NCBI GenBank assembly: GCA_027488215.1
Contig: JAIYCB010000008.1
Span: 1 to 64,000 of the forward strand
Reading direction: 5' to 3'
From: Comamonadaceae bacterium
GTDB lineage: Bacteria; Pseudomonadota; Gammaproteobacteria; Burkholderiales; Burkholderiaceae_C
Length of the DNA stretch: 64,000 nt
Below are positions 8,935-16,869 of this stretch, in pieces; positions within the stretch are counted from its first letter, which is position 1; every line of letters begins with the position of its first letter. Under the pieces are notes generated by a model. It was not told where the DNA came from. It saw nothing but the letters and a program-made list of their open reading frames with translations, and ran no database searches. The position numbers were made by a program, and so were the translations under genes.

Positions 8935-9341
8935 GGCAAGCTCCTGAAAAATTGGTCAAGAATGATGGCTGCCGCTGCGGCATCAGCGTCTTTCGCACCC
9001 TGCGAATGGGCTTCGGTGGTGGTGTAGCGCTCGTCCACCTCGTACACCGACAGGCCAAAACGACCTCGCAGTTGGCGACCAAACTTGCGGGCGCGCAAGG
9101 TGTTTTCGTGCTCACCGCCGTCGGGGTGGGTAGGCACGCCGATCACCAGCGCATCGGGTTGCCACTCCTTGATGCGTTTGGCAATGTGTTCAAAGCGGGC
9201 ATCGCCCTCGGCGGCAATCGTGCCTTGCGGTGTGGCGGTCTTCATCAGGCGGTTGCCCACGGCCACACCGGTGCGCTTGAGCCCATAGTCAAAGGCCAGA
9301 AAGGTTTGCTGGTTGGGGGGCACCACCGCCTTATCGTTCAT
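8931..9341 (-). CDS. ruvX: Putative pre-16S rRNA nuclease / Holliday junction resolvase-like YqgF
   Basis: The 136-residue RNase H-fold protein has FLAFDYGLKRTGVAVGN with the first catalytic Asp at residue 18, VIGVPTHPDGG in the middle and the VDERYTTTEA segment with further acidic ligands. Homologues mature the 5' end of 16S rRNA. It overlaps yqgE by 4 bases at its start and pyrR by 4 bases at its end, giving tight translational coupling in the yqgE-ruvX-pyrR-pyrB order usual in beta- and gammaproteobacteria. Confidence 0.95.
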   Translation of the reverse strand: MNDKAVVPPNQQTFLAFDYGLKRTGVAVGNRLMKTATPQGTIAAEGDARFEHIAKRIKEWQPDALVIGVPTHPDGGEHENTLRARKFGRQLRGRFGLSVYEVDERYTTTEAHSQGAKDADAAAAAIILDQFFRSLP

Positions 9342-9937
9342 GCATGCCCCGCGTCAGGCGAGAGCATCCAACTTTTGAGGCCCAGCAAGTCTAAGGCGCG
9401 GTCGTAGCGCTCGGCCATGGGCACTTCAAAAATCACATCGGCCGAGGCAGGAACCGTCAGCCATGTGTTTTCACCCAGTTCCGACTCAAGTTGCCCCTCC
9501 CCCCAGGACGCGTAACCCAAGGTGACCAACACCCGACGTGGGCCTGCGCCCGAAGAAAGGGCTTCGAGCACGTCACGGGAAGTGGTCATCTCCAGCCCAC
9601 CGGGCACGGTGAGCGTGGAAGCGTAGACCGAGCCTTCTTGCTCGGGTGTGTCCAAGCGCAATGGGTCGTGCAGCACAAAGCCGCGCTCGGTCTGCACCGG
9701 TCCGCCCTGACCGACGGGGTTTTGCATCAGGTCTTCACGGCGCAGGGGAAGCTCGACTTTGTCAAACAACAGCCGCATGCTGATGTCAGAGGGTTTGTTG
9801 ATGATCAGGCCCATGGCCCCCCGGGCGCTGTGCTCGCACATGTAGATGACGCTGCGGGCAAATGTCTCGTCCTCCAACCCGGGCATGGCGATCAGAAAAT
9901 GATGCTTGAGGTCGATGGAGGCAGAATCGGCGGTCAT
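9338..9937 (-). CDS. yqgE: YqgE/AlgH family protein (UPF0301)
   Basis: The 199-residue protein carries the UPF0301 signatures HHFLIAMPGLEDETFARSVIYMCEHSA and MGLIINKP near the N-terminus and VTLGYASWGEGQLESEL in the second half. Structures of the family show a single alpha/beta domain, but the biochemical role is not established. It is first in the leftward pyrimidine operon and shares a roughly 74-bp gap with the divergent photolyase gene, which must contain both promoters. Confidence 0.95.
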   Translation of the reverse strand: MTADSASIDLKHHFLIAMPGLEDETFARSVIYMCEHSARGAMGLIINKPSDISMRLLFDKVELPLRREDLMQNPVGQGGPVQTERGFVLHDPLRLDTPEQEGSVYASTLTVPGGLEMTTSRDVLEALSSGAGPRRVLVTLGYASWGEGQLESELGENTWLTVPASADVIFEVPMAERYDRALDLLGLKSWMLSPDAGHA

Positions 9938-10011
9938 GCAGCGATTTTAGCGGCCTCAATTCTGCGGATGGGGTCAAGGCTGCATTGTTTGACTCAAACT
10001 GGCACACCCTG

Positions 10012-11487
10012 ATGGAAACCCCTTTTTCTTGTGGCCTGGTATGGCTGCGACGCGACCTGCGCGTGAGTGACCACGCCGCCCTGCACCAGGCCCTGAAGCA
10101 TTATCAGCGGGTGCATGTGGTGTTTGTGTTCGACACTGAGATCCTGAACGCCCTGCCCAGGGCTGACCGCCGGGTAGAGTTCATCCGAGAATCCCTGGTC
10201 GAAGTGGACGCGCGCTTGCGTGAGCTGTCTGGCCACCCGCAAGCAGGCCTGATCGTGCGCCACGGCGAGGCCAAGGACAAAATTGTCAAACTGGCCAAAC
10301 ACCTGCAAGCCCAAGCGGTATTTGCCAACCACGACGACGAGCCACTGGCGCTGGCCCGAGACATCCAGGTACGAGGGCATCTGGCCGAGCATGGCATCGT
10401 GCTCCACACCTTCAAGGACCATGTCATCTTTGAGCGCAATGAGGTGTTGACCCAGTCGGCCAAGCCCTTCAGCGTATTCACACCCTACAAAAACGCTTGG
10501 CTCAAAAAAGTCACACCCGAAGACCTACAGGCCTACGAAGTGGCGTCACGGGCCAAACGCCTGGCCCCCCGCCCTGACGATCTGGCTCACCCGGTGCCCA
10601 GCCTGAAGGACATCGGCTTTGAGCCCACCAACCTCCAAGCTCTGAAAATCCCCACCGGCGAGTCGGGCGCGCAGGCCTTGCTGCAAGACTTTTTGACCCG
10701 CATTGAGCAGTACGAAGACACGCGCAACTTCCCGGCCATCAAAGGCCCCAGTTATTTGAGCGTGCATTTGCGCTTTGGCACGGTGTCGATCCGCCAGCTG
10801 GCCCGCGAGGCGCGTCCGCGCATGCTGGCAGGCAGCGTGGGGGCCAGCGTATGGCTGTCCGAGCTGATTTGGCGCGACTTTTATGTGCAGGTGCTGCACA
10901 ACTTTCCCCATGTGGGCCAGGGCCACAGCTTCAAGCCCGAGTACGATGCCATCCGTTGGGAACACGGCCCCCACGCGCACAAATTGTTTGAGGCCTGGTG
11001 CCAAGCCCGCACCGGCTACCCCTTGGTGGACGCGGCCATGCGCCAGATCAACCAGACGGGCTACATGCACAACCGCTTGCGCATGGTGGTGGCCAGCTTT
11101 TTGGTCAAGGATTTGGGCATCGACTGGCGCTGGGGTGAAAAGTACTTTGCCATGCAACTGAACGACTTTGACCTGTCGGCGAACAACGGCGGCTGGCAGT
11201 GGGCCAGCTCCAGCGGGTGCGATGCCCAGCCCTACTTTCGCATCTTCAACCCGATCAGCCAAAGCGAAAAGTTCGACCCTGAAGGCAAGTTCATCCGACG
11301 CTATGTGCCGGAACTGGCGGCCTTGCCCACGTCGGCACTGCATGCGCCCTGGCTGGCCAAGCCGCTGGAGTTGCAAGAGGCCGGTGTGGTCATCGGCAAA
11401 ACCTACCCAGCCCCCATCGTTGACCATGCCGAAGCACGCGATAAAACGCTGACCCGGTATGCAGTGGTCAAGAAAAAAGCAGACTGA
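10012..11487 (+). CDS. phrB: Deoxyribodipyrimidine photolyase (class I CPD photolyase/cryptochrome family)
   Basis: The enzyme of about 491 residues has an N-terminal antenna-binding domain (GLVWLRRDLRVSDHAAL) and a C-terminal FAD domain with SELIWRDFY, GYPLVDAAMRQ, GYMHNRLRM, LNDFDLSANNGGWQWASSSG and PYFRIFNP. It uses blue light to split cyclobutane pyrimidine dimers. Translation most likely starts at ATG 10012 (METPFSCG) rather than ATG 9985, since the nine extra residues look non-native. It converges with the rubredoxin gene, whose stop codon begins at the very next base. Confidence 0.95.
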   Translation: METPFSCGLVWLRRDLRVSDHAALHQALKHYQRVHVVFVFDTEILNALPRADRRVEFIRESLVEVDARLRELSGHPQAGLIVRHGEAKDKIVKLAKHLQAQAVFANHDDEPLALARDIQVRGHLAEHGIVLHTFKDHVIFERNEVLTQSAKPFSVFTPYKNAWLKKVTPEDLQAYEVASRAKRLAPRPDDLAHPVPSLKDIGFEPTNLQALKIPTGESGAQALLQDFLTRIEQYEDTRNFPAIKGPSYLSVHLRFGTVSIRQLAREARPRMLAGSVGASVWLSELIWRDFYVQVLHNFPHVGQGHSFKPEYDAIRWEHGPHAHKLFEAWCQARTGYPLVDAAMRQINQTGYMHNRLRMVVASFLVKDLGIDWRWGEKYFAMQLNDFDLSANNGGWQWASSSGCDAQPYFRIFNPISQSEKFDPEGKFIRRYVPELAALPTSALHAPWLAKPLELQEAGVVIGKTYPAPIVDHAEARDKTLTRYAVVKKKAD

Positions 11488-11658
11488 TCAGATGGCGACC
11501 ATCTCAAAGTCTTCCTTGCGGGCCGCGCATTCGGGGCACGTCCAGTTCATGGGCACGTCTTCCCATTTGGTGCCAGGGGCGATGCCGTGATCGGGGTCAC
11601 CTGCAGCTTCGTCGTAGATCCAGCCGCAAATCAGGCACATCCAAGTTTTGTGTTCCAT
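11488..11658 (-). CDS. Rubredoxin
   Basis: The 56-residue iron protein has two CxxC-type knuckles, CLICG and CPECAARK, bracketing the GWIYDEAAGDPDHGIAPGT segment and an aromatic core. A single Fe(Cys)4 centre carries electrons in the cytoplasm. The frame extends upstream to 11715, but the rubredoxin fold begins at MEHKTWMC, so ATG 11658 is the start. It is divergent from the ThiD-like kinase gene and convergent with phrB. The redox partner is not evident nearby. Confidence 0.95.
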   Translation of the reverse strand: MEHKTWMCLICGWIYDEAAGDPDHGIAPGTKWEDVPMNWTCPECAARKEDFEMVAI

Positions 11659-11762
11659 CACAGTGTCGCAATCAGATAGTCGAATAGAATGATTTGATTG
11701 TATCGGTCCGCCCAACGGTAACCCGCGAAGTGAGCCCGAAGCCCCTGAGATTCGACGATTGA

Positions 11763-12707
11763 ATGACCGACTCCAGCCCTAAAACTCCCGACATTGATCA
11801 GGTCCTGGCCGAAGAAGAGTCGGCCTCTTTGGCTTGTGTGCTGTCCTTTAACGCCAACGACCCCAGCGGTGCGGGCGGATTGGGCTGCGACGCGGTGGCC
11901 ATGGCTTCGGTGGGGGCGCACTGCATGCCGATTTGCACTGGCACTTATGTGCGCGACACCAACAGCATCACCGACTTTTTTTCGCTCGACGACGAAGCCG
12001 TGCACGACCAAGCCCGTGCCGTGGCCGAAGACGTGCCGGTGCAAGTCATCAAAGTGGGCTTTGTCGGCACACCCGAGAGCCTCGCGGTGATCGCCGAGCT
12101 GTCCGACGACTACGACGGCGTGCCCTTGGTGGCCTACATGCCCAACTTGTCATGGTGGGAAGAAGACAAGATCGACGCTTATCTGGACGCCTTTCGCGAA
12201 CTGCTGTTACCCCAGACCAGTGTGCTGGTGGGCCACCACAGCACGCTGCGGCGCTGGTTGCTGCCTGACTGGAGCGGCGAGCGCAACCCTGGCCCCCGTG
12301 ACATTGCCAAAGCTGCGGCCGAACTGGGCGTGCCTTACACCCTGGTCACTGGCCTTCCTTTGCCCGAGCAACACATTGACAACGTGCTGGCCACGCCGGA
12401 GATGGTGTTGGGACACGAGAAGTTTGAACGCATCGAGGCGGTGTTTGCAGGTGCAGGTGACACCCTTTCTGCGGCCTTGGCCGCCTTGCTGGCCACCGGC
12501 ATGGACCTGCCCGAAGCCACGAGCGAAGCCCTGCATTACCTGGACCGGTGCCTCGACGAAGGCTTTCGGCCCGGCATGGGCCAGGTCATTCCAGACCGCC
12601 TGTTTTGGGCGCTGCCCGAGGACGAGCAAACCGCAGACGAGGAAGGCCCGGAAGTTCACCCCGGTGCCGATTACTTTGAAGTACCTTTCAACGAAACCAA
12701 GCACTGA
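11763..12707 (+). CDS. ThiD-like hydroxymethylpyrimidine/phosphomethylpyrimidine kinase family protein
   Basis: The 314-residue ribokinase-fold protein begins with [29 protein letters not shown], matching the substrate loop of ThiD (DPSGGAG). The family phosphorylates HMP and HMP-P for thiamin. The anion-hole motif near the C-terminus is [10 protein letters not shown], the ribokinase/PfkB form, instead of the G-T-G-C-T of standard ThiD, so the catalytic cysteine is missing and the C-terminal region is longer than usual. It could act on a related alcohol such as pyridoxal. It lies 8 bases before hemL on the same strand. Confidence 0.75.
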   Translation: MTDSSPKTPDIDQVLAEEESASLACVLSFNANDPSGAGGLGCDAVAMASVGAHCMPICTGTYVRDTNSITDFFSLDDEAVHDQARAVAEDVPVQVIKVGFVGTPESLAVIAELSDDYDGVPLVAYMPNLSWWEEDKIDAYLDAFRELLLPQTSVLVGHHSTLRRWLLPDWSGERNPGPRDIAKAAAELGVPYTLVTGLPLPEQHIDNVLATPEMVLGHEKFERIEAVFAGAGDTLSAALAALLATGMDLPEATSEALHYLDRCLDEGFRPGMGQVIPDRLFWALPEDEQTADEEGPEVHPGADYFEVPFNETKH

Positions 12708-12715
12708 GAACCCAC

Positions 12716-14011
12716 ATGACCGACTGCAACCAAACCCTATTTGACCGCGCAGCTCAAGTGATCCCAGGCGGCGTCAACTCCCCCGTGCGTGCTTTTCGCG
12801 CCGTGGGCGGCACACCCCGCTTTGTGCAGCGTGCCCAAGGTGCCTATTTTTGGGACGCCAATGGCCAGAAATACATCGACTACATCGGCTCCTGGGGCCC
12901 GATGATTTTGGGCCACGGTCACCCTGCCGTGCTTGAAGCGGTGCAAAAAGCGGCGCTGGACGGTTTCTCTTTTGGCGCCCCCACCGAGCGTGAGATCGAG
13001 CTGGCCGAAGAGATCCTGAAACACGTGCCGTCCATGGAAATGGTGCGCCTGGTCAGCTCGGGCACCGAAGCGGGCATGAGCGCACTGCGCCTGGCCCGTG
13101 GTGCCACCGGCCGCACCAAGTTCATCAAGTTCGAAGGCTGCTACCACGGCCATGCCGATGCGCTGCTGGTCAAGGCCGGATCGGGCCTGGCCACCTTTGG
13201 CAACCCCACCAGCGCGGGCGTGCCGCCCGAGGTGGTGCGCGACACCTTGGTACTCGAATACAACAACATCCAGCAATTGGAAGAAGCCTTTGCCCTGCAC
13301 GGCAAGGAACTGGCCTGCGTGATGATCGAACCCATTGCAGGCAACATGAACTTTGTGCGCGCCAGCGTGCCTTTCATGACGCGCTGCCGCGAGCTGTGCA
13401 CCCAGCACGGCGCGCTGCTGGTGTTTGACGAAGTCATGTCCGGTTTCCGCGTAGCTTTGGGCAGTGCGCAAAGCGTGTACGCCCAATTGATTCCCGGCTT
13501 CAAACCCGACATGACCGTGCTGGGCAAGGTGATTGGCGGCGGCATGCCATTGGCCGCCTTTGGTGGCCCGCGCGAGATCATGCGCCAGCTGGCACCTACT
13601 GGTCCGGTCTACCAGGCGGGCACACTGAGCGGCAACCCGGTGGCCACCGCCTGCGGCCTGGCCACCCTGCGCGAAATCGCCAAGCCCGGCTTCTGGGATG
13701 CGTTGAGTGCCCGCACCCGAAGCCTGGTCGATGGTCTCAAAGGTGCTGCAGGCTACGCGGGTGTGCCCTTCAGCGCCGATTGCCAAGGCGGCATGTTTGG
13801 CTTTTTCTTGCTGCCCGAGCTGCCGCAAAACTACGCAAAAGTGATGACCAGCGACAGCCCCAAGTTCAACAAGCTGTTCCACGGTTTGTTGGACGGTGGT
13901 GTCTACATCGCCCCCGCTTTGTATGAAGCTGGTTTTGTGAGTGCAGCGCACACCGATGCCGACATCGCCGAGACCGTACGGGTCGCGGCTGACGTGTTCA
14001 AGTTGCTTTGA
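12716..14011 (+). CDS. hemL: Glutamate-1-semialdehyde 2,1-aminomutase
   Basis: The 431-residue PLP enzyme converts glutamate-1-semialdehyde to 5-aminolevulinate in the C5 route to haem. Landmarks: [16 protein letters not shown] at the N-terminus, [12 protein letters not shown], the PLP-phosphate region [19 protein letters not shown], and the Schiff-base lysine in [17 protein letters not shown]. Length and motifs are complete. It follows the ThiD-like gene by 8 bases, and the following outer-membrane protein gene begins just past its stop, so the three may be cotranscribed. Confidence 0.97.
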   Translation: MTDCNQTLFDRAAQVIPGGVNSPVRAFRAVGGTPRFVQRAQGAYFWDANGQKYIDYIGSWGPMILGHGHPAVLEAVQKAALDGFSFGAPTEREIELAEEILKHVPSMEMVRLVSSGTEAGMSALRLARGATGRTKFIKFEGCYHGHADALLVKAGSGLATFGNPTSAGVPPEVVRDTLVLEYNNIQQLEEAFALHGKELACVMIEPIAGNMNFVRASVPFMTRCRELCTQHGALLVFDEVMSGFRVALGSAQSVYAQLIPGFKPDMTVLGKVIGGGMPLAAFGGPREIMRQLAPTGPVYQAGTLSGNPVATACGLATLREIAKPGFWDALSARTRSLVDGLKGAAGYAGVPFSADCQGGMFGFFLLPELPQNYAKVMTSDSPKFNKLFHGLLDGGVYIAPALYEAGFVSAAHTDADIAETVRVAADVFKLL

Positions 14012-14019
14012 GCCAAGCC

Positions 14020-14478
14020 ATGAAACGGCTGGCCTGTCTTGTTTGCAGCTGCACAGCCGCTTTGACGGCCCACGCCGAGTTCGATGCCAGCCGCCTCTGG
14101 GTCAACGCCGGGTTTTACTCGGCCCACTTTGACACCGACCAAGGTCTGCGCAATGCCAATCCCGGCATTGGCTTCGAATATCGCATCGACGAGACCTGGT
14201 CGGCCACTGCGGGGCGTTTTCGCAACAGCAACGACGCCAACTCCAACTATGTGGGCGCCTATTACCAACCCTGGACCTGGGCGGGCGTGAAGCTGGGTGT
14301 CGTGGCCGGGGCTTTTAACGGCTACCCCAATGCTTACCAGGGCGGTTGGTTCCCGGCCTTGATTCCCACCGCCAGCCTGGAAGGCCAGCACTGGGGACTG
14401 AATGTGGCGCTGGTGCCGCCCTTGAAAGACCGGCTTTACGGCGCGGTCAGTTTTCAGCTCAAGTACCGCTTTCGTTGA
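14020..14478 (+). CDS. Predicted small outer-membrane beta-barrel protein
   Basis: The protein has about 152 residues. It starts MKRLACLVCSCTAALTAHAE, a typical Sec signal peptide with cleavage after AHA. The rest alternates polar and aromatic residues as in short beta-barrels (FYSAHF, GIGFEYRIDETWSATAGRFRN, YVGAYYQPW, GVKLGVVAG, LYGAVSFQLKYRFR) and ends in an aromatic-Arg-Phe-Arg strand close to the outer-membrane insertion signal. A longer frame from 14008 overlaps hemL but adds only MSQA. Some features recall PagP-like lipid A enzymes, but I see no catalytic residues that would prove this. Confidence 0.6.
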   Translation: MKRLACLVCSCTAALTAHAEFDASRLWVNAGFYSAHFDTDQGLRNANPGIGFEYRIDETWSATAGRFRNSNDANSNYVGAYYQPWTWAGVKLGVVAGAFNGYPNAYQGGWFPALIPTASLEGQHWGLNVALVPPLKDRLYGAVSFQLKYRFR

Positions 14479-14585
14479 CACGGCAATGTCCGGCATCAGA
14501 CATGTGCAGGGATTCCATGGGTGCACAACGCGGCTGGGCTCACCAATAATGGGCGATTGACCGATGACCCATGGAGACCACCCCG

Positions 14586-15569
14586 ATGAACCCCTCACGT
14601 CGCCAACTGAACACCTTGCTGGGCGCCAGCATTTTGAGCCTGGGGCCTGCCCCTTTGGCTTGGGCGCAAAATACGGCCACACAAGTACCGCTGAAGCTGA
14701 TCGTTCCCTTCACCCCCGGCACTGGCATTGACCTGATCGCCCGCACCCTGGGCCCCAAACTCTCGCAGCGCCTGAACCGCCCGGTGGTGGTGGAAAACCG
14801 GGTAGGTGCCTCCGGCAATATCGGCACCGAAGCGGTGGTCCGCGCTGCGCCTGATGGCGCCACCTTGCTCGTCAGTGTCAACACCTTGGTCATGAACCGG
14901 GCACTGTACCCGGGCCTGAGTTTCGACGCGGTGAAAGACCTGACGGCCGTATCGCAAACCAGCTGGGGGCAACTGCTGCTGGTAACCCACCCCAAAACCG
15001 GCTACAAAACCGCTGGCGAATTGGTGCAAGCGGCACGAATGCAGCCGGGTCGCATCAATTACGCATCGCCCGGCGTGGGTACGCCACACCATTTGTCGAT
15101 GGAGCTGTTCAAAAATACCGCTCGCGTGTTCGTAACCCATATCCCCTATCGGGGCACTGGCCCGGCAGTCACCGACTTGCTCGGTGGTCAGGTGGATGCG
15201 ATGTTCCTGCCCATCCATGTGGCCTTGCCGCACATTCGCTCCGGTCGGCTGGTGGCGCTGGGCATTGGCAGTGACAAACGCCACGCCCTGCTGCCCGATC
15301 TGCCCACCCTGGCCGAAGCCAAAGCGGGCAACGTGAACGTGGACATGTGGTACGGCTTATTTGCCCCCAAAGGCACACCGACCGACATCGTGAACCTCTA
15401 CAACCGGGAGATCAATCAACTGCTCGGCGGCGAGGACGTGCAAAAGGCCTTTGTCTCGCAAGGCATGGACCCCAGCGGCAGCACCCCGCAAGCCTTTGCC
15501 CAACTGGTCGAGCGAGACGCCGAACGCTGGGCACGCCTGATCAAGGACCAAGGCATCAAGGCCGACTGA
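14586..15569 (+). CDS. Bug/TctC-family tripartite tricarboxylate receptor
   Basis: The protein has about 327 residues with a Tat-like or Sec leader (SRRQLNTLLGASILSLG, cleaved after WAQ) and the Bug fold: LIVPFTPGTGIDLIARTLG, VVVENRVGASGNIGTE, AAPDGATLL, INYASPGVGTPHHLSMELF, HIPYRGTGPAVTDLLGG and a final LIKDQGIKAD. Bug proteins are periplasmic receptors for carboxylates or related small molecules, often without a dedicated permease. The frame also offers ATG 14571, but MNPSRRQ is the better signal-peptide start. The ligand cannot be predicted, and the convergent neighbour is a PIN toxin gene. Confidence 0.9.
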   Translation: MNPSRRQLNTLLGASILSLGPAPLAWAQNTATQVPLKLIVPFTPGTGIDLIARTLGPKLSQRLNRPVVVENRVGASGNIGTEAVVRAAPDGATLLVSVNTLVMNRALYPGLSFDAVKDLTAVSQTSWGQLLLVTHPKTGYKTAGELVQAARMQPGRINYASPGVGTPHHLSMELFKNTARVFVTHIPYRGTGPAVTDLLGGQVDAMFLPIHVALPHIRSGRLVALGIGSDKRHALLPDLPTLAEAKAGNVNVDMWYGLFAPKGTPTDIVNLYNREINQLLGGEDVQKAFVSQGMDPSGSTPQAFAQLVERDAERWARLIKDQGIKAD

Positions 15570-15580
15570 TGTGAGCGCGC

Positions 15581-16117
15581 TCAGGGCGCACTGTCTGGGC
15601 CGGTGTGGGTATTGGAGTCCGTGGGCAACACCAAGCAGCGCGTGAGCCCGAAACGCTCAAAGTCACGATCGAAGGTGACCATGCGCAGGCCAGCGCTTTG
15701 GGCTGTGGCCGCCAGGCACATGTCGGTCCACAAGCGAATGGGCTGGGGCTCACCGCGACGCCCCAGTAACTGCGCAATGGCGTCGTCCAAACCGGGTGGG
15801 TCGGCCAGCAAACCCACGGCAGGCGTTTCCAGCCATTGGCGGTACATGGCCATGGCCTGCGTCAGATTCAACACATTGGTGCCCATCGCCCGGGGTTGCG
15901 ACAGCACGCGCACCAAACCCATCATGGTGGTTCGACAAAACCACAAAGGTGTTTCGGCTTCGCATGCAGATTGCCAATAGCGCATGGCTGGATCATGAAA
16001 CGGGTGCGCAGCGCTGCACAAGCCTACCCACACGTTGACATCGAGCAAATCGCCCGAAACCAAGCGCCAGTTGGCTGCGGGCTCAGCCACGCCCCAAGAG
16101 CTGGATGGTTCGCTCAT
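15581..16117 (-). CDS. PIN-domain ribonuclease toxin (VapC type)
   Basis: The 178-residue protein contains LLDVNVWVGL, the first acidic strand of the PIN fold, TTMMGLVRVLSQP as the second conserved segment, WTDMCLAATAQSAGL with the third Asp, and VTFDRDF with the fourth. PIN toxins cleave tRNA or rRNA. Its start overlaps the 3' end of the upstream antitoxin gene by 35 bases in another frame, as usual for VapBC pairs. No later in-frame start codon precedes the PIN core closely, supporting ATG 16117. It is slightly longer than most VapC proteins at both ends. Confidence 0.88.
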   Translation of the reverse strand: MSEPSSSWGVAEPAANWRLVSGDLLDVNVWVGLCSAAHPFHDPAMRYWQSACEAETPLWFCRTTMMGLVRVLSQPRAMGTNVLNLTQAMAMYRQWLETPAVGLLADPPGLDDAIAQLLGRRGEPQPIRLWTDMCLAATAQSAGLRMVTFDRDFERFGLTRCLVLPTDSNTHTGPDSAP

Positions 16118-16367
16118 CGTCTTCCTCGTTGATCAACGCATAGAGATCGGCATTGGTCATGTGACTCACCGGCAGAGCCATAGGGCCTTGGCTTGGAATC
16201 ACCGGGGGGCGAGCCAAAAACCGCTTTTGCGGGTCCACCACCTCGCGGGCGGTCAAGCCCCGTTCCACCAGCTCAATGACCAGGTCGCGCAGGGTCCGGC
16301 CCTCTTGGGCAGCCCGGGTTTTGAGGTGCTTGAACAGCGCGTCAGGAAAATCAAGTGAAGTTCGCAT
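16083..16367 (-). CDS. Antitoxin partner of the PIN toxin (VapB-like, ribbon-helix-helix)
   Basis: The 94-residue protein begins MRTSLDFPDALFKHLKTRAAQ, a typical ribbon-helix-helix strand and helix, followed by RTLRDLVIELVERGL and a proline-rich toxin-binding tail. The frame stays open far upstream to 16871 through the antisense of another gene, but the RHH domain starts at ATG 16367, immediately beside an AT-rich operator dyad. It overlaps the toxin gene by 35 bases. It would neutralise the toxin and repress its own promoter. Confidence 0.85.
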   Translation of the reverse strand: MRTSLDFPDALFKHLKTRAAQEGRTLRDLVIELVERGLTAREVVDPQKRFLARPPVIPSQGPMALPVSHMTNADLYALINEEDDERTIQLLGRG

Positions 16368-16371
16368 GTTT

Positions 16372-16399
16372 GCATTTTTGCATAAATGCATAAAAATGC
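16372..16399. promoter_or_regulatory. Operator dyad of the toxin-antitoxin pair
   Basis: The arms GCATTTTTGCAT (16372-16383) and ATGCATAAAAATGC (16386-16399) form an inverted repeat around AA, with one 2-base offset. It begins 4 bases before the antitoxin ATG. RHH antitoxins bind such short repeated palindromes, so autoregulation is likely; this is inference from position and symmetry. Confidence 0.6.
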
Positions 16400-16506
16400 G
16401 CAAGATCGCCGATTCAAAGCCGAAGGCTCGCGGGGCAAACCAACGATAATCCAGCCTTGCATTCACGTCCTGACCGGGCGCTTGCCTCTGCCCATTAGGA
16501 CGACCA

Positions 16507-16842
16507 ATGAAAAAGAATTTCCCCCTGCAAGCCGAAGGCAAGCACCCCGACCGCGTGCTCGAAGCCGTCAAGCACGAGATCCGCAAATACTTCAAACGCG
16601 AACGCAACCGCGCTGTGCCCAAAGGCGCCGACTTTTGGGACTTTGACTGCAAAGTGGGCCTGAGCGCCGACACCGCCGAAGTGGTGCGCGTGAGCGCCGT
16701 GATCGAAGCGGTGGACGCAGCCGCCAAGTCGGGCGCGACTTCGGTGTATGTAGAGATTTTGAGCAAGCACGGCGTGCGGGTGCTCAAGCCCGGCTCGCCA
16801 GAGGGCGGCGACAAAAGCCACAAGGCATTCAACGACGAATGA
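16507..16842 (+). CDS. DUF6172 family protein
   Basis: The small 111-residue basic protein starts MKKNFPLQAEGKHPDRVLEAVKHEIRKYFKRERNR and continues DFWDFDCKVG, then AAAKSGATSVYVEILS. This matches the uncharacterised DUF6172 family seen widely in proteobacteria. An AGGA ribosome site lies at 16497-16500, 6 bases before the ATG. There is no membrane segment or recognisable catalytic motif. It is followed by a strong hairpin shared with the convergent helicase gene. Function unknown. Confidence 0.8.
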   Translation: MKKNFPLQAEGKHPDRVLEAVKHEIRKYFKRERNRAVPKGADFWDFDCKVGLSADTAEVVRVSAVIEAVDAAAKSGATSVYVEILSKHGVRVLKPGSPEGGDKSHKAFNDE

Positions 16843-16843
16843 A

Positions 16844-16869
16844 GACAAGGCCCCGCCAGGGGCCTTGTC
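16844..16869. terminator. Bidirectional hairpin terminator between DUF6172 gene and rhlE
   Basis: A perfect 11-bp stem GACAAGGCCCC / GGGGCCTTGTC with a GCCA loop lies right after the DUF6172 stop and overlaps the helicase stop codon. There is no long T-run on either side, so efficiency is uncertain. Confidence 0.6.

Noticed and set aside
11659-11762. TPP riboswitch before the ThiD-like gene
   Set aside because: The gap of about 100 bases is shared by two divergent promoters and contains no CTGAGA-type thi-box arrangement.
12737-13951. Minus-strand frame of 404 codons opposite hemL
   Set aside because: hemL on the plus strand has every family motif; the antisense frame has none.
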